Shown here: piece by piece, positions 1 through 10,317 of the stretch | How positions within the stretch are numbered: the first letter of the stretch is position 1 | How the letters are laid out: the number at the start of each line of letters is the position of its first letter | NCBI RefSeq assembly: GCF_000527175.1 | Contig: NZ_AZUR01000001.1 | Coordinates: forward strand, 965,011 to 1,029,010 | Reading direction: 5' to 3' | From: Pseudogulbenkiania sp. MAI-1 | GTDB taxonomy: Bacteria > Pseudomonadota > Gammaproteobacteria > Burkholderiales > Chromobacteriaceae | DNA: 64,000 nucleotides | Made by a program: the position numbers and the translations under genes | The notes under the pieces: generated by a model | The model's database searches: none | Seen by the model: only the letters and a program-made list of their open reading frames with translations | What the model was told of the DNA's origin: nothing

Positions 1-44
1 GCGCTTGTGACCGTGGATTCCCCATCACTTTTTCTGATATGATC

Positions 45-71
45 CATAAGGACTTATGTCTTATATAAGAC
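45..71. promoter_or_regulatory. Candidate GntR autoregulatory operator
   Basis: Two overlapping palindromes lie 44-70 bases before the GntR start codon: CATAAG-GA-CTTATG (45-58) and the perfect 14-mer GTCTTATATAAGAC (58-71). They share the half-site CTTAT/ATAAG. GntR proteins bind short dyads of this size, so autoregulation is the natural reading. No second copy was seen in front of sdhC, so control of the TCA operon itself is not shown. Confidence 0.5.
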
Positions 72-114
72 TTCTCTTTACGCTTGATTTGTTTGATGAT
101 AAAAAGTACACAAC

Positions 115-846
115 ATGAATCGAAACCAGCTCCGGCGCCGGCCGTTGTACGAGCAAATCAAGTCGCTGCTGATGCAGCGTATCAACGACGGGGAGTGGCA
201 GGTCGACGAGGCGCTGCCGAGTGAATGGGATCTGGCCGAGGAGTTGTCGGTCAGTCAGGGAACCATCCGCCGCGCGCTGACCGAGCTGGTGCAGGAAGAG
301 GTGCTGTACCGCCAGCAGGGCAGGGGGACCTTCGTCGCCGAGTCCGTCAGCGATTGGGGCGCGGCCTTGCTGGGGGATCCGAGCTCGGTTGGAACCGGCG
401 GGTCGGTTCCGCAGGTCGAGTTGTTGAGCTGTTCGCGCGCCAACGCGTCGGTGGAGATGGCCGAGGCACTGGGGTTGCGGCGCGGCGAGCCGCTGTGGCG
501 GCTCCGGCAGCTGTGGCGCTACCAGGGCCAGCCGATCGCGGTCGACGATGCCTATCTGTCCTGCGAGAAGTTCGAAGGTCTGGATGCGCGGTGGTTGCGG
601 CAGTTCGGCGGCGGGGTGTATGCCACGTTGCAGCGTCGCTACGGCGTCCGGGTCGTGGTCAAGTCCGAGCAGTTTCGCGCCGAGGTGCTGCCCCGAGAGG
701 AAGCTTCGCTGCTGGGGCAGGTCACGGGTCTCGAAGTCCCGTCGTTATCGGTGTTGCGTCTGTCGGTGTCGATGACCGGGGAGCCGGTCGAGTGGCGGCA
801 ACGCTACTGTCTGACGCAGCAATTTGCCTATGTCATTGCGCCGTGA
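115..846 (+). CDS. GntR-family transcriptional regulator (UTRA/HutC type)
   Basis: Cytosolic DNA-binding regulator of 243 residues. The N-terminal winged helix (about 10-75) has the usual order of a helix pair, LPSEWDLAEEL, the recognition helix SQGTIRRAL and the wing QGRGTFV. Residues about 100-240 form a UTRA-like ligand domain. It is the first gene before the sdh-suc operon and points the same way, with about 290 bases and a weak terminator-like hairpin (923-951) between them. A role in controlling the TCA operon is inferred from position only; the ligand is unknown. Palindromes upstream suggest it represses itself. Confidence 0.85.
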   Translation: MNRNQLRRRPLYEQIKSLLMQRINDGEWQVDEALPSEWDLAEELSVSQGTIRRALTELVQEEVLYRQQGRGTFVAESVSDWGAALLGDPSSVGTGGSVPQVELLSCSRANASVEMAEALGLRRGEPLWRLRQLWRYQGQPIAVDDAYLSCEKFEGLDARWLRQFGGGVYATLQRRYGVRVVVKSEQFRAEVLPREEASLLGQVTGLEVPSLSVLRLSVSMTGEPVEWRQRYCLTQQFAYVIAP

Positions 847-922
847 GGTGCCAGTTGTCGGACGCTGTCTACAGTAACGGCGAAGCGCTGGCAGGCTTAG
901 CCAAAAAGCGACGTGATTTTGC

Positions 923-951
923 AAAAACCGGCCAAGCCGGGAAGGGTTTTT
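923..951 (+). terminator. Possible terminator of the GntR gene
   Basis: AAAAACC (923-929) can pair with GGTTTTT (945-951), or the inner arms CCGGC (928-932) and GCCGG (936-940) can form a short hairpin followed by a T-run. It lies just before the candidate sdhC promoter and probably separates the regulator transcript from the operon. The stem is short, so this is tentative. Confidence 0.35.
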
Positions 952-959
952 GATAAAAT
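951..959 (+). promoter_or_regulatory. Candidate extended -10 promoter of the sdh-suc operon
   Basis: TGATAAAAT fits an extended -10 element (TG, one base, TAAAAT). No good -35 is visible, as expected for extended -10 promoters. Transcription would start near 966 and give a leader of about 170 bases before sdhC. That leader holds inverted repeats at 1031-1067 and 1075-1092. Confidence 0.4.
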
Positions 960-1135
960 TCCGGGTTCATGTTGCACCTGCAGCACGTGGATGAATGTGA
1001 TGCGAGAGGGTGCGGCATGGGAGTCGAATCGACGATCGTGCGCTTTACAAAACAAAATGCGATCGTCACTGGGCGGCTTCAGTCATGAAGCCACGGTATA
1101 ACCACTTGGTTAAAAAAAGCATCCAAGGAAGCCAT

Positions 1136-1510
1136 ATGCAGAAGCAACGACCAAAGCACTTGGATCTGGCCAAGATCAGGCTGCCCATCCCGGGTATCGT
1201 CTCGATCTTGCACCGGATCAGCGGTGTGGCGCTGTTCTTTTCTCTCCCGCTCTTGATCTATCTCCTCCACGGAACCCTCAGCTCGGCTGAAGCGTTCGCT
1301 GCCTACCGGGCCGTGGTCTCCCACCCCCTGATGAAACTGGTTCTGATTGGTCTGCTGTGGGCCTTCCTGCACCACTTCTGCGCTGGCATCCGTTTCCTGT
1401 TTCTTGATGTTCACAAGGGCCTCGAGCTGGAAACCGCTCGCGCAACGGCCAAGTCCGTCATCGTGATCAGCCTTGCCCTGACTGTCGTTCTGGGGGTCGT
1501 ACTATGGTAA
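1136..1510 (+). CDS. sdhC: Succinate dehydrogenase cytochrome b556 subunit
   Basis: Membrane anchor of complex II, 124 residues. It binds heme b and ubiquinone together with SdhD. Three membrane segments are visible (about 28-46, 65-86, 104-124). SILHRISG (23-30) carries the quinone-site Ser and Arg, and His80 in the LHHFCAGIRF stretch is the likely heme ligand. The ATG at 1136 is chosen because AAGGA lies just upstream and family members begin here; an in-frame upstream start would add 42 unrelated residues. The stop overlaps the start of sdhD by seven bases. Confidence 0.93.
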   Translation: MQKQRPKHLDLAKIRLPIPGIVSILHRISGVALFFSLPLLIYLLHGTLSSAEAFAAYRAVVSHPLMKLVLIGLLWAFLHHFCAGIRFLFLDVHKGLELETARATAKSVIVISLALTVVLGVVLW

Positions 1511-1848
1511 ACCGTATCGTTGTCGGCGCTCATTACGGCCTGCGCGACTGGATCCTGCAGCGTGTCACCGCCGTGATCATGGCGGTCTACACCGTCGCTT
1601 TGGTGCTGTTCCTGCTGGCCATGCCGTCCAGCTACGAAGGTTGGAAAGCTTTCTTCGGCCAGACCTGGGTACAGGTGTTGACCCAGACCACTTTGCTGGC
1701 AGTGTTCATGCACGCCTGGGTCGGCATTCGCGACCTGTGGATGGACTACGTCAAGCCGGTCGGCGTTCGACTCACCCTGCATGTGTTGACGCTGGTATGG
1801 CTGGTGGCCTGTGTTATTTACTCGATTAAAGTGGTATGGGGGCTGTAA
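1504..1848 (+). CDS. sdhD: Succinate dehydrogenase membrane anchor subunit
   Basis: Second membrane anchor of succinate dehydrogenase, 114 residues with three transmembrane helices. His70 in the MHAWVGIRDLWMDY stretch is the probable heme ligand, and the following Asp81-Tyr82 pair matches the quinone-binding Asp-Tyr of the family. The start lies inside the end of sdhC and the stop overlaps the sdhA ATG by one base (TAATG), so the three genes are probably translationally coupled. Confidence 0.92.
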   Translation: MVNRIVVGAHYGLRDWILQRVTAVIMAVYTVALVLFLLAMPSSYEGWKAFFGQTWVQVLTQTTLLAVFMHAWVGIRDLWMDYVKPVGVRLTLHVLTLVWLVACVIYSIKVVWGL

Positions 1849-3614
1849 TGGGCGTACCTGTTCGTCGGTTTGATGCCGTAATTGTTGGCGGCGGTGGCGC
1901 GGGTCTGCGTGCGGCCCTGCAATTGTCTGAGTCCGGCCTGAAAACGGCCGTGCTGTCCAAAGTCTTCCCGACCCGTTCGCACACGGTCGCAGCGCAGGGC
2001 GGCATCTCCGCTTCGCTCGGCAACGTGCAGGAAGACCGTTGGGAATGGCATATGTACGACACCGTCAAGGGGTCGGACTGGCTGGGTGACCAGGATGCCA
2101 TCGAATTCATGTGCCGCAAGGCGCCCGAGGCCGTGATCGAGCTCGAGCACTTCGGTATGCCGTTCGACCGTCTGGAAAACGGCAAGATCTATCAGCGCCC
2201 GTTCGGTGGCCACACCCAGAACAACGGCCAGACCCCGGTGCAGCGTGCCTGTGCCGCGGCCGACCGTACCGGCCACGCCATGCTGCACACGCTGTATCAG
2301 CGCAACGTGCGTGCCAACACCCAGTTCTTCGTCGAGTGGATGGCGCTGGACCTGATCCGCGACGCCGACGGCGACGTGGTCGGCGTGACCGCGCTGGAAA
2401 TGGAAACCGGCGAGGTGTTCATCCTGCATGCCAAGGCGGTATTGTTCGCTACCGGCGGTGCCGGCCGTATCTACGCTTCCTCGACCAATGCCTTCATCAA
2501 CACCGGCGACGGCCTGGGCATGTGCGTCCGCGCCGGCATTCCGCTGGAAGACATGGAATTCTGGCAGTTCCACCCGACCGGCGTGGCCGGTGCCGGCGTG
2601 CTGATCACCGAGGGCGTGCGCGGTGAGGGTGGTATCTTGCTGAACGCCAATGGCGAACGCTTCATGGAGCGTTACGCGCCGAACCTGAAGGATTTGGCCC
2701 CGCGCGACTTCGTCTCCCGTTCGATGGAGCAGGAAGTGCTGGAAGGCCGTGGCTGCGGTCCGAACAAGGACTACGTGCTGCTCAAGCTGGATCACCTCGG
2801 TCCGGACATCATCAAGCAGCGCCTGCCGGGCATCCGCGAAATCGCCATCAAGTTCGCCGGTGTCGATCCGATCAAGGAGCCGATCCCGGTGATCCCGACC
2901 TGCCACTACATGATGGGTGGTATTCCGACCAACTACCGTGGCGAAGTGGTGATCCCGCAGGGCGACAATCCGGAATCCCGCGTCAATGGCTTCTTCGCCG
3001 CCGGCGAATGCGCCTGCGCCTCGGTGCACGGTGCCAACCGTCTGGGCACCAACTCGCTGCTCGACCTAGTGGTGTTCGGCAAATCGGCCGGCGACAGCAT
3101 GGTCGAGTACATCAAGAACGAGATGCCGACCTGGAAGGACCTGCCGGCCGACGCCGCTGACCGCTCGCTGGCCCGCATCGCCCGCCTGGACAACCAGAAG
3201 AACGGCGAAGACGTGGCCGATGTGCGTACCGCCATGCAGCGTACCGTGCAGGCCCGTGCCGCCGTGTTCCGCAATTCGGATAACCTGGCGCTGGGCGTCA
3301 AGGAAATCCAGCAAGTGGCCGAGCGCGTCAAGCACACCCAGATCAAGGACAAGTCCAAGGTCTTCAACACCGCCCGCGTCGAGGCGCTGGAACTGGACAA
3401 CCTGATCGAGATCGCCGTTGCCACGATGATTTCTGCCGAGGCACGCAAGGAATCCCGTGGCGCCCACGCCCACGCCGACTTCCCGAACCGTGACGACGAC
3501 GTGTGGATGAAGCACACGCTGTTCTATGGTGAAGATCGCCGCCTGATCTACAAGCCGGTGCACACCAAGCCGTTGTCGGTGGATTACATCCCGCCGAAAG
3601 AGCGTACCTTCTAA
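1848..3614 (+). CDS. sdhA: Succinate dehydrogenase flavoprotein subunit
   Basis: Catalytic subunit of complex II, oxidising succinate to fumarate at a covalently bound FAD; 588 residues. The Rossmann fold begins with DAVIVGGGGAG. SHTVAAQGGIS carries the histidine that should be flavinylated, and HPTG and the HGANRLGTNSLLD motif line the active site. The ATG at 1848 is preferred to an in-frame ATG at 1836 because it overlaps the sdhD stop and gives the usual short N-terminus. SdhE, encoded two genes on, is the flavinylation factor. Confidence 0.96.
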   Translation: MGVPVRRFDAVIVGGGGAGLRAALQLSESGLKTAVLSKVFPTRSHTVAAQGGISASLGNVQEDRWEWHMYDTVKGSDWLGDQDAIEFMCRKAPEAVIELEHFGMPFDRLENGKIYQRPFGGHTQNNGQTPVQRACAAADRTGHAMLHTLYQRNVRANTQFFVEWMALDLIRDADGDVVGVTALEMETGEVFILHAKAVLFATGGAGRIYASSTNAFINTGDGLGMCVRAGIPLEDMEFWQFHPTGVAGAGVLITEGVRGEGGILLNANGERFMERYAPNLKDLAPRDFVSRSMEQEVLEGRGCGPNKDYVLLKLDHLGPDIIKQRLPGIREIAIKFAGVDPIKEPIPVIPTCHYMMGGIPTNYRGEVVIPQGDNPESRVNGFFAAGECACASVHGANRLGTNSLLDLVVFGKSAGDSMVEYIKNEMPTWKDLPADAADRSLARIARLDNQKNGEDVADVRTAMQRTVQARAAVFRNSDNLALGVKEIQQVAERVKHTQIKDKSKVFNTARVEALELDNLIEIAVATMISAEARKESRGAHAHADFPNRDDDVWMKHTLFYGEDRRLIYKPVHTKPLSVDYIPPKERTF

Positions 3615-3632
3615 GGGCGAACGGAGATCAAC

Positions 3633-4337
3633 ATGAAGAAAATGCGTTTTTCCATTTACCGCTACGATCCGGACAAGGACGCCAAGCCGTACATGCAGGA
3701 TTGCGAGGTCGAGATCGGCCCCAACGACGTGAAACTGCTGGACGTCATGGTGAAGCTGAAGATCCAGGACGACACGCTGTCGTTCCGCCGTTCCTGCCGC
3801 GAAGGCATCTGCGGCTCCGACGCGATGAACATCAACGGCAAGAACGGTCTGGCCTGCATCACCAACATCGCCGACCTGCAAGAGCCGGTGACGCTGCGCC
3901 CGCTGCCGGGCCTGCCGGTGATCCGCGACCTGATCGTGGACATGACCCAGTTCTTCAAGCAGTACCATTCGATCAAGCCGTACGTGATCAACGACAGCCC
4001 GCGTCCGGAGCGCGAGCGTCTGCAGTCGCCGGAGGATCGCAAGGAGCTGGACGGCCTGTACGAGTGTATCCTGTGCGCGTGCTGCTCGACCTCGTGTCCG
4101 TCGTTCTGGTGGAACCCGGACAAGTTCGTCGGTCCGGCCGGCCTGCTGGCCGCCTACCGCTTCATCGCGGACACCCGTGACGAAGCGACCAACGAACGGC
4201 TGGACAACCTGGAAGATCCGTACCGTCTGTTCCGTTGCCATACGATCATGAACTGCGTCGACGTCTGTCCGAAGGGTCTCAACCCGACCAAGGCGATCGG
4301 CAAGATCAAGGATCTGATGGTTAGGCGTGCGGTATGA
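3633..4337 (+). CDS. sdhB: Succinate dehydrogenase iron-sulfur subunit
   Basis: Electron-transfer subunit linking the FAD of SdhA to quinone; 234 residues. The N-terminal plant-type ferredoxin domain has CREGICGSDAM plus a later Cys for the [2Fe-2S] cluster. The C-terminal half carries CILCACCSTSCP and CHTIMNCVDVCP for the [4Fe-4S] and [3Fe-4S] clusters. It lies 18 bases after sdhA and overlaps sdhE by four bases (ATGA). Confidence 0.96.
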   Translation: MKKMRFSIYRYDPDKDAKPYMQDCEVEIGPNDVKLLDVMVKLKIQDDTLSFRRSCREGICGSDAMNINGKNGLACITNIADLQEPVTLRPLPGLPVIRDLIVDMTQFFKQYHSIKPYVINDSPRPERERLQSPEDRKELDGLYECILCACCSTSCPSFWWNPDKFVGPAGLLAAYRFIADTRDEATNERLDNLEDPYRLFRCHTIMNCVDVCPKGLNPTKAIGKIKDLMVRRAV

Positions 4338-4582
4338 CCGACTTTGATCCGGTCGAACTGAAACGGATCCGCTGGCATTCCCGCCGGGGGCTGTTGGAGC
4401 TGGATCTGGTGCTGGAGCGTTTCCTCGCCCAGCGCTTCGATTCGCTCTCCCCGGCGGAGATGTCCGCCTACAAGAATCTCCTCGAATTGCCGGATAATGA
4501 TTTCCTGGACCTCGTCAACGGCAAGATGGACCTCGACGATCCGGAAATCATGCATATCGTGGAAATCCTGCGGGCGATCTGA
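4334..4582 (+). CDS. sdhE: FAD assembly factor SdhE
   Basis: Small cytosolic protein of 82 residues that promotes covalent attachment of FAD to SdhA. The family signature RGxxE is present as SRRGLLELDL, followed by the acidic helical core (LPDNDFLDLVNG). Its place straight after sdhB, with an ATGA overlap, supports co-translation with its target enzyme. Confidence 0.92.
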   Translation: MTDFDPVELKRIRWHSRRGLLELDLVLERFLAQRFDSLSPAEMSAYKNLLELPDNDFLDLVNGKMDLDDPEIMHIVEILRAI

Positions 4583-4641
4583 CGCCGGGCCTGCAAGGCA
4601 GAACGATTACAACGACCATAAACCAGACTGGGAGAATTGCT

Positions 4642-5931
<1,290 letters not shown>

Positions 5932-5948
5932 GCAGTAGCTAGTTGATG

Positions 5949-5976
5949 GGTTGGCCGAAGCATTCTTCGGCCAACC
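5949..5976 (+). terminator. 12-bp perfect hairpin after gltA (partial terminator or processing site)
   Basis: GGTTGGCCGAAG and CTTCGGCCAACC pair perfectly around a CATT loop. The following bases are TCTTAC, so there is no proper U-tract. It could attenuate or process the transcript between the sdh-gltA and suc halves. Confidence 0.5.
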
Positions 5977-6161
5977 TCTTACATTAAGCGAATTGAAAGC
6001 CAAAATCCGGATAATCGCAGTGACACGAGCCTTGCGGCAATGGCAGTCGACAGCGGCATTCCCGCCTGTCATTTCCCCAGTGCTTTTGTAACGTCAGCGG
6101 CACCGGGCGTTGCAGGTCTCACCGGGCAACACAGCAACACAGACAAATAAAGGGTCGAACA

Positions 6162-8990
6162 ATGATGCAATCCATGTACAGTCATTCCTACCTGTTCGGT
6201 GGGAATGCACCGTTCATCGAGGAGCTGTACGAGCAGTACCTCGCGGATCCGAACGGGGTATCGAGCGAGTGGCGTAACTATTTCGACAAGCTGGCGCAGG
6301 CGCCGGGCGCCGCCGAGCGCGACGTGCCGCACCAGCCTATCCAGGAATCCTTCATCCAGCTGGCCAAGAAGCCGGCGATCGGTCAGCGCAGCAGCGCCGC
6401 CACCGACTGGGAGTCGATGCAGAAGCAGGTGGCCGTGCTCAAGCTGATCTCGGCCTACCGTGTGCTCGGTTCGCGCCAGGCCAACCTTGATCCGCTCAAG
6501 CGCATGGATCAGGCCACGGTACGCGAGCTCGATCCGGCCACCCACGGCCTGACCGACGCCGACATGGCGGTGCAGTTCAACGCCGGTTCGCTGGTCGGCC
6601 CCAAGAAGCTGGCGCTGTCCGAAATCCTGGCCCGCCTGAAGCAGACCTACTGCGGCAACATCGGCCTCGAGTACATGCACATCACCACCTCGACGGAGAA
6701 GCACTGGGTACAGCAGCGCTTCGAGGGGGATCTGTCGACGCCGCGTTACGGCGTCGATAAGAAAAAGCGCATCTTCAAGCAGATCACCGCTGCCGAGACG
6801 CTGGAGCGCTATCTGCACACCCGCTACGTCGGTCAGAAGCGCTTCTCGCTGGAAGGCGGCGAGAGCACCATCGCCGCGCTCGATCACCTGATCCAGAACG
6901 CCACCAGCCAGGGGGTGCAGGAGCTGATCATCGGCATGGCCCACCGCGGCCGTCTGAACGTGCTGGTCAACACGCTGGGCAAGCTGCCGCGCGACCTGTT
7001 CGCCGAGTTCGAAGGCAAGGCCATGACCCAGCTCGCCTCCGGTGACGTGAAGTACCACATGGGCTTCTCTTCCGACATCCCGACCCCCGATGGTCCGATG
7101 CACGTGTCGCTGGCGTTCAACCCGTCTCACCTGGAAATCGTCAACCCGGTGGTGGAAGGTTCGGTGCGCGCGCGCCAGGAGCGCCGCAAGGATACCGAGC
7201 GCAACCAGGTGGTGCCGGTGCTGATCCACGGTGACTCGGCCTTTGCCGGTCTCGGCGTCAACCAGGGTACCTTCAACCTGTCGCAGACCCGCGGCTACGG
7301 TACCGGCGGCACCATCCACATCATCATCAACAACCAGGTCGGCTTCACCACTTCCGACACCCGCGACATGCGCTCCACGCTGTACTGTACCGACGTGGCG
7401 AAGATGGTCGAAGCGCCGATCTTCCACGTCAACGGCGACGATCCGGAAGCCGTGTGCTACGTGATGCAGGCTGCGCTCGATTACCGCATGACCTTCCACA
7501 AGGACGTGGTCATCGATCTGGTGTGCTACCGCAAACTGGGCCACAACGAGGGCGACGACCCGTTCCTGACCCAGCCGATGATGTACAAGAAGATCGCCAA
7601 GCACGCCGGCGTGCGCGCCATGTACGCCGAGCGCCTGGTGGCCGAGGGCGTGCTGTCGGCGGACGAGGCGGACGGCTTCATCCGCGCCTACCGCGACGCG
7701 TTGGACAAGGGCGAGCACGTCGAGCAGACCGTGCTGACCAACTACCGCCGCGAGCACGCGCTGGACTGGACGCCGTTCCTGGGCACCCACTGGGCCCACC
7801 CGACCGACACCTCGCTGCCGCTGGCCGACATCCAGCGCCTGACCGAGAAGTTCACCACCGTGCCGGCCGATTTCAAGCTGCATCCGACGGTGCAAAAAGT
7901 CCTGGCCGCCCGCCAGGCCATGGCCGCCGGCGAGCAGCCGGTCGACTGGGGCATGGCCGAGACGGTGGCCTACGCGTCCCTGGTGACCAACGGCTTCGGC
8001 GTGCGTATCTCCGGTGAAGACTCCGGCCGCGGTACCTTCTCGCATCGCCATGCCGTGGTGCATGACCAGAACCGCGAGCGCTGGGACCAGGGCAGCTACG
8101 TGCCGCTGCGCAATATGTCCGACAACCAGGCCGACTTCCTGGTGATCGACTCGATCCTGAACGAAGAAGCGGTGATGGCCTACGAATACGGCTATTCCTG
8201 CACCGCTCCGGACCAGCTGGTGATCTGGGAAGCCCAGTTCGGCGACTTCGCCAACGGCGCCCAGGTGGCCATCGACCAGTTCATCACCTCCGGCGAAACC
8301 AAGTGGGGCCGCCTGTCGGGCCTGACCACCATCCTGCCGCACGGCTACGACGGCCAGGGTCCGGAGCACTCCTCCGCCCGCCTCGAGCGCTGGCTGCAGC
8401 TGTGCGCCGAGCACAACATCCAGATCGTGATGCCGTCCGAAGCCAGCCAGATGTTCCACGTGCTGCGTCGCCAGGTGCTGCGTCCGTACCGCAAGCCGCT
8501 GGTGATCTTCCTGTCCAAGCGCCTGCTGCGCTACAAGGACGCGATGAGCCCGGTCGAGGCCCTGACCCAGGGTTCGTTCCGCCCGGTGATCGGCGATGCC
8601 GGCATCCAGGATCCGAAGAAGGTGAAGCGCGTGCTGCTGTGCGCCGGCCAGGTGTACTACGACCTGGTCAACGCCCGCAAGGAGCGCGAGCTGGAGCAGG
8701 ACATCGCCATCGTGCGCATCGAGCAGCTCTACCCGTTCCCGACCGAACAGGTTGCCGCCGAACTGGCCAAGTTCCCTGCGCTGAAGGAGGTGATGTGGGT
8801 ACAGGAAGAGCCGCGCAACCAAGGCGCCTGGTACCAGATCCGTCATCGTCTCGAGGGCCTGTTGGGCGCCAAGCAGACGCTGTCGTTCGCCGGCCGTCCG
8901 TCGTCCGCCTCGCCGGCCGTCGGCTACATGAGCAAACACGTTGCCCAGCTCAAGGACTTCCTTGACGAAGCAATGACCCTGAATAAATAA
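6162..8990 (+). CDS. sucA: 2-oxoglutarate dehydrogenase E1 component
   Basis: Thiamine-diphosphate enzyme that decarboxylates 2-oxoglutarate and passes the succinyl group to the lipoyl arm of SucB; 942 residues, near the usual 930-945. The N-terminus (YLFGGNAPFIEELYEQYL) is the E2-interaction segment of proteobacterial E1o. The active-site run MAHRGRLNVL, the cofactor region with GDSAFAG and IINNQVGFTT, and the C-terminal transketolase-like domain are all recognisable. Two ATGs are adjacent (6162 and 6165), with AAAGGG upstream. The 230-base gap before it holds the gltA hairpin but no clear promoter. Confidence 0.95.
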   Translation: MMQSMYSHSYLFGGNAPFIEELYEQYLADPNGVSSEWRNYFDKLAQAPGAAERDVPHQPIQESFIQLAKKPAIGQRSSAATDWESMQKQVAVLKLISAYRVLGSRQANLDPLKRMDQATVRELDPATHGLTDADMAVQFNAGSLVGPKKLALSEILARLKQTYCGNIGLEYMHITTSTEKHWVQQRFEGDLSTPRYGVDKKKRIFKQITAAETLERYLHTRYVGQKRFSLEGGESTIAALDHLIQNATSQGVQELIIGMAHRGRLNVLVNTLGKLPRDLFAEFEGKAMTQLASGDVKYHMGFSSDIPTPDGPMHVSLAFNPSHLEIVNPVVEGSVRARQERRKDTERNQVVPVLIHGDSAFAGLGVNQGTFNLSQTRGYGTGGTIHIIINNQVGFTTSDTRDMRSTLYCTDVAKMVEAPIFHVNGDDPEAVCYVMQAALDYRMTFHKDVVIDLVCYRKLGHNEGDDPFLTQPMMYKKIAKHAGVRAMYAERLVAEGVLSADEADGFIRAYRDALDKGEHVEQTVLTNYRREHALDWTPFLGTHWAHPTDTSLPLADIQRLTEKFTTVPADFKLHPTVQKVLAARQAMAAGEQPVDWGMAETVAYASLVTNGFGVRISGEDSGRGTFSHRHAVVHDQNRERWDQGSYVPLRNMSDNQADFLVIDSILNEEAVMAYEYGYSCTAPDQLVIWEAQFGDFANGAQVAIDQFITSGETKWGRLSGLTTILPHGYDGQGPEHSSARLERWLQLCAEHNIQIVMPSEASQMFHVLRRQVLRPYRKPLVIFLSKRLLRYKDAMSPVEALTQGSFRPVIGDAGIQDPKKVKRVLLCAGQVYYDLVNARKERELEQDIAIVRIEQLYPFPTEQVAAELAKFPALKEVMWVQEEPRNQGAWYQIRHRLEGLLGAKQTLSFAGRPSSASPAVGYMSKHVAQLKDFLDEAMTLNK

Positions 8991-9008
8991 CACACCCTGA
9001 CAGTGCAC

Positions 9009-9030
9009 ACGGGGGGAGGTCTCCCCCCGT
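9009..9030 (+). other. Intercistronic hairpin between sucA and sucB
   Basis: ACGGGGGGAG (9009-9018) and CTCCCCCCGT (9021-9030) are perfect inverted repeats, forming a nine-base-pair stem with a four-base loop. No T-run follows. It lies 18 bases before the sucB start, close to its ribosome site, so it may affect mRNA stability or sucB translation. Confidence 0.5.
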
Positions 9031-9047
9031 CAACGGAGAAGACAATA

Positions 9048-10307
9048 ATGTTGATCGAAGTGAAAGTTCCTCAGCTGCCGGAATCGGTTTCCGAAGCCAC
9101 CCTGATGTCGTGGCACAAGAAAGTCGGCGAGTTCGTCAACCGTGACGAAAACCTGATCGACCTGGAAACCGACAAGGTCGTGCTGGAACTGCCGGCCCCG
9201 CAAGCCGGTATCATCGTGAAACTGATCGAGCAGGACGGCAGCACCGTGACCTCGGGCCAGCTGATCGCCCAGATCGACACCGCCGCCAAGGCTGGTGACG
9301 CCGCTCCGGCCGCCGCCGAGGCCGCGCCCGCCGCTGCCGCCGCCCCGGCCGCGGTTGCTGCTGCACCGGGTGGGGCGGCCATGCCGTCCGCCGCCAAGCT
9401 GGCCGCCGAGACCGGCGTGAACCTGGCCGAAGTCAGCGGCTCCGGCCGGGACGGCCGCATCCTGAAGGAAGACGTTGCCGCGGCTGCCGCCAAGCCGGCC
9501 GCCGCTCCGGCCCAGTCCGGCCCGGTGGTTGCCGCCGCCGCTCCCGCGGCCGCCGTGGCGCTGTCGTCCACCCCGCCCGCCATCAACATCTCCGCCCTGA
9601 CCTCCGGCCGTCCGGAACAGCGCGTGCCGATGTCGCGCCTGCGTCAGCGCGTGGCCGAGCGTCTGGTGCTCTCCCAGCAGACCAACGCCATCCTGACCAC
9701 CTTCAACGAAGTCAACATGAAGCCGTTGATGGACTTGCGCAACAAGTACAAGGACCGCTTCGAGAAGGAACATGGCATCAAGCTGGGCTTCATGGGCTTC
9801 TTCGTCAAGGCTGCTGTTGCTGCGCTGAAGAAATACCCGATCGTCAACGCCTCGGTCGACGGCAACGACATCATCTATCACGGCTACTTCGACATCGGCG
9901 TGGCCGTGGGCAGCCCGCGTGGCCTGGTGGTGCCGGTGATTCGCAATGCCGACCAACTCTCCCTGGCCGAGATCGAGAAGCAGATCGCCGACTTCGGCAA
10001 GCGCGCCCAGGAAGGCAAGCTGACCGTGGAAGAGCTGACCGGCGGTACCTATACCATCTCCAACGGTGGCACCTTCGGTTCGATGCTGTCGACCCCGATC
10101 ATCAACCCACCGCAGTCTGCGATCCTTGGCATGCACGCCACCAAGGAGCGCGCCGTGATCGAGAACGGTCAAGTCGTTGCCCGCCCGGTGATGTACCTGG
10201 CCCAGTCCTACGACCACCGCATCATCGACGGCCGCGAAGCCGTGCTGAGCCTGGTGGCGATCAAGGACGCGATCGAAGATCCGGCCCGTCTGCTCCTCGA
10301 CCTGTAA
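9048..10307 (+). CDS. sucB: Dihydrolipoyllysine succinyltransferase (E2 of 2-oxoglutarate dehydrogenase)
   Basis: Core subunit of the 2-oxoglutarate dehydrogenase complex, 419 residues. The N-terminal lipoyl domain carries the lipoylated lysine in LETDKVVLE. An Ala/Pro-rich flexible linker follows, then the E3-binding domain (PSAAKLAAE to GRILKEDV), a second Ala/Pro linker and the catalytic domain ending with the active-site SYDHRIIDGREA. The ATG at 9048 has CGGAGA upstream; an in-frame GTG at 9003 would run through the hairpin and add residues foreign to the family. Confidence 0.95.
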   Translation: MLIEVKVPQLPESVSEATLMSWHKKVGEFVNRDENLIDLETDKVVLELPAPQAGIIVKLIEQDGSTVTSGQLIAQIDTAAKAGDAAPAAAEAAPAAAAAPAAVAAAPGGAAMPSAAKLAAETGVNLAEVSGSGRDGRILKEDVAAAAAKPAAAPAQSGPVVAAAAPAAAVALSSTPPAINISALTSGRPEQRVPMSRLRQRVAERLVLSQQTNAILTTFNEVNMKPLMDLRNKYKDRFEKEHGIKLGFMGFFVKAAVAALKKYPIVNASVDGNDIIYHGYFDIGVAVGSPRGLVVPVIRNADQLSLAEIEKQIADFGKRAQEGKLTVEELTGGTYTISNGGTFGSMLSTPIINPPQSAILGMHATKERAVIENGQVVARPVMYLAQSYDHRIIDGREAVLSLVAIKDAIEDPARLLLDL

Positions 10308-10317
10308 GGTCTTTCTG

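Noticed and set aside
6069..9008. Very long open frame on the minus strand opposite sucA
   Set aside because: It mirrors codon bias of the GC-rich sucA on the other strand and has a His/Gly/Val-rich composition with no family features. Similar antisense frames run opposite most large genes here.
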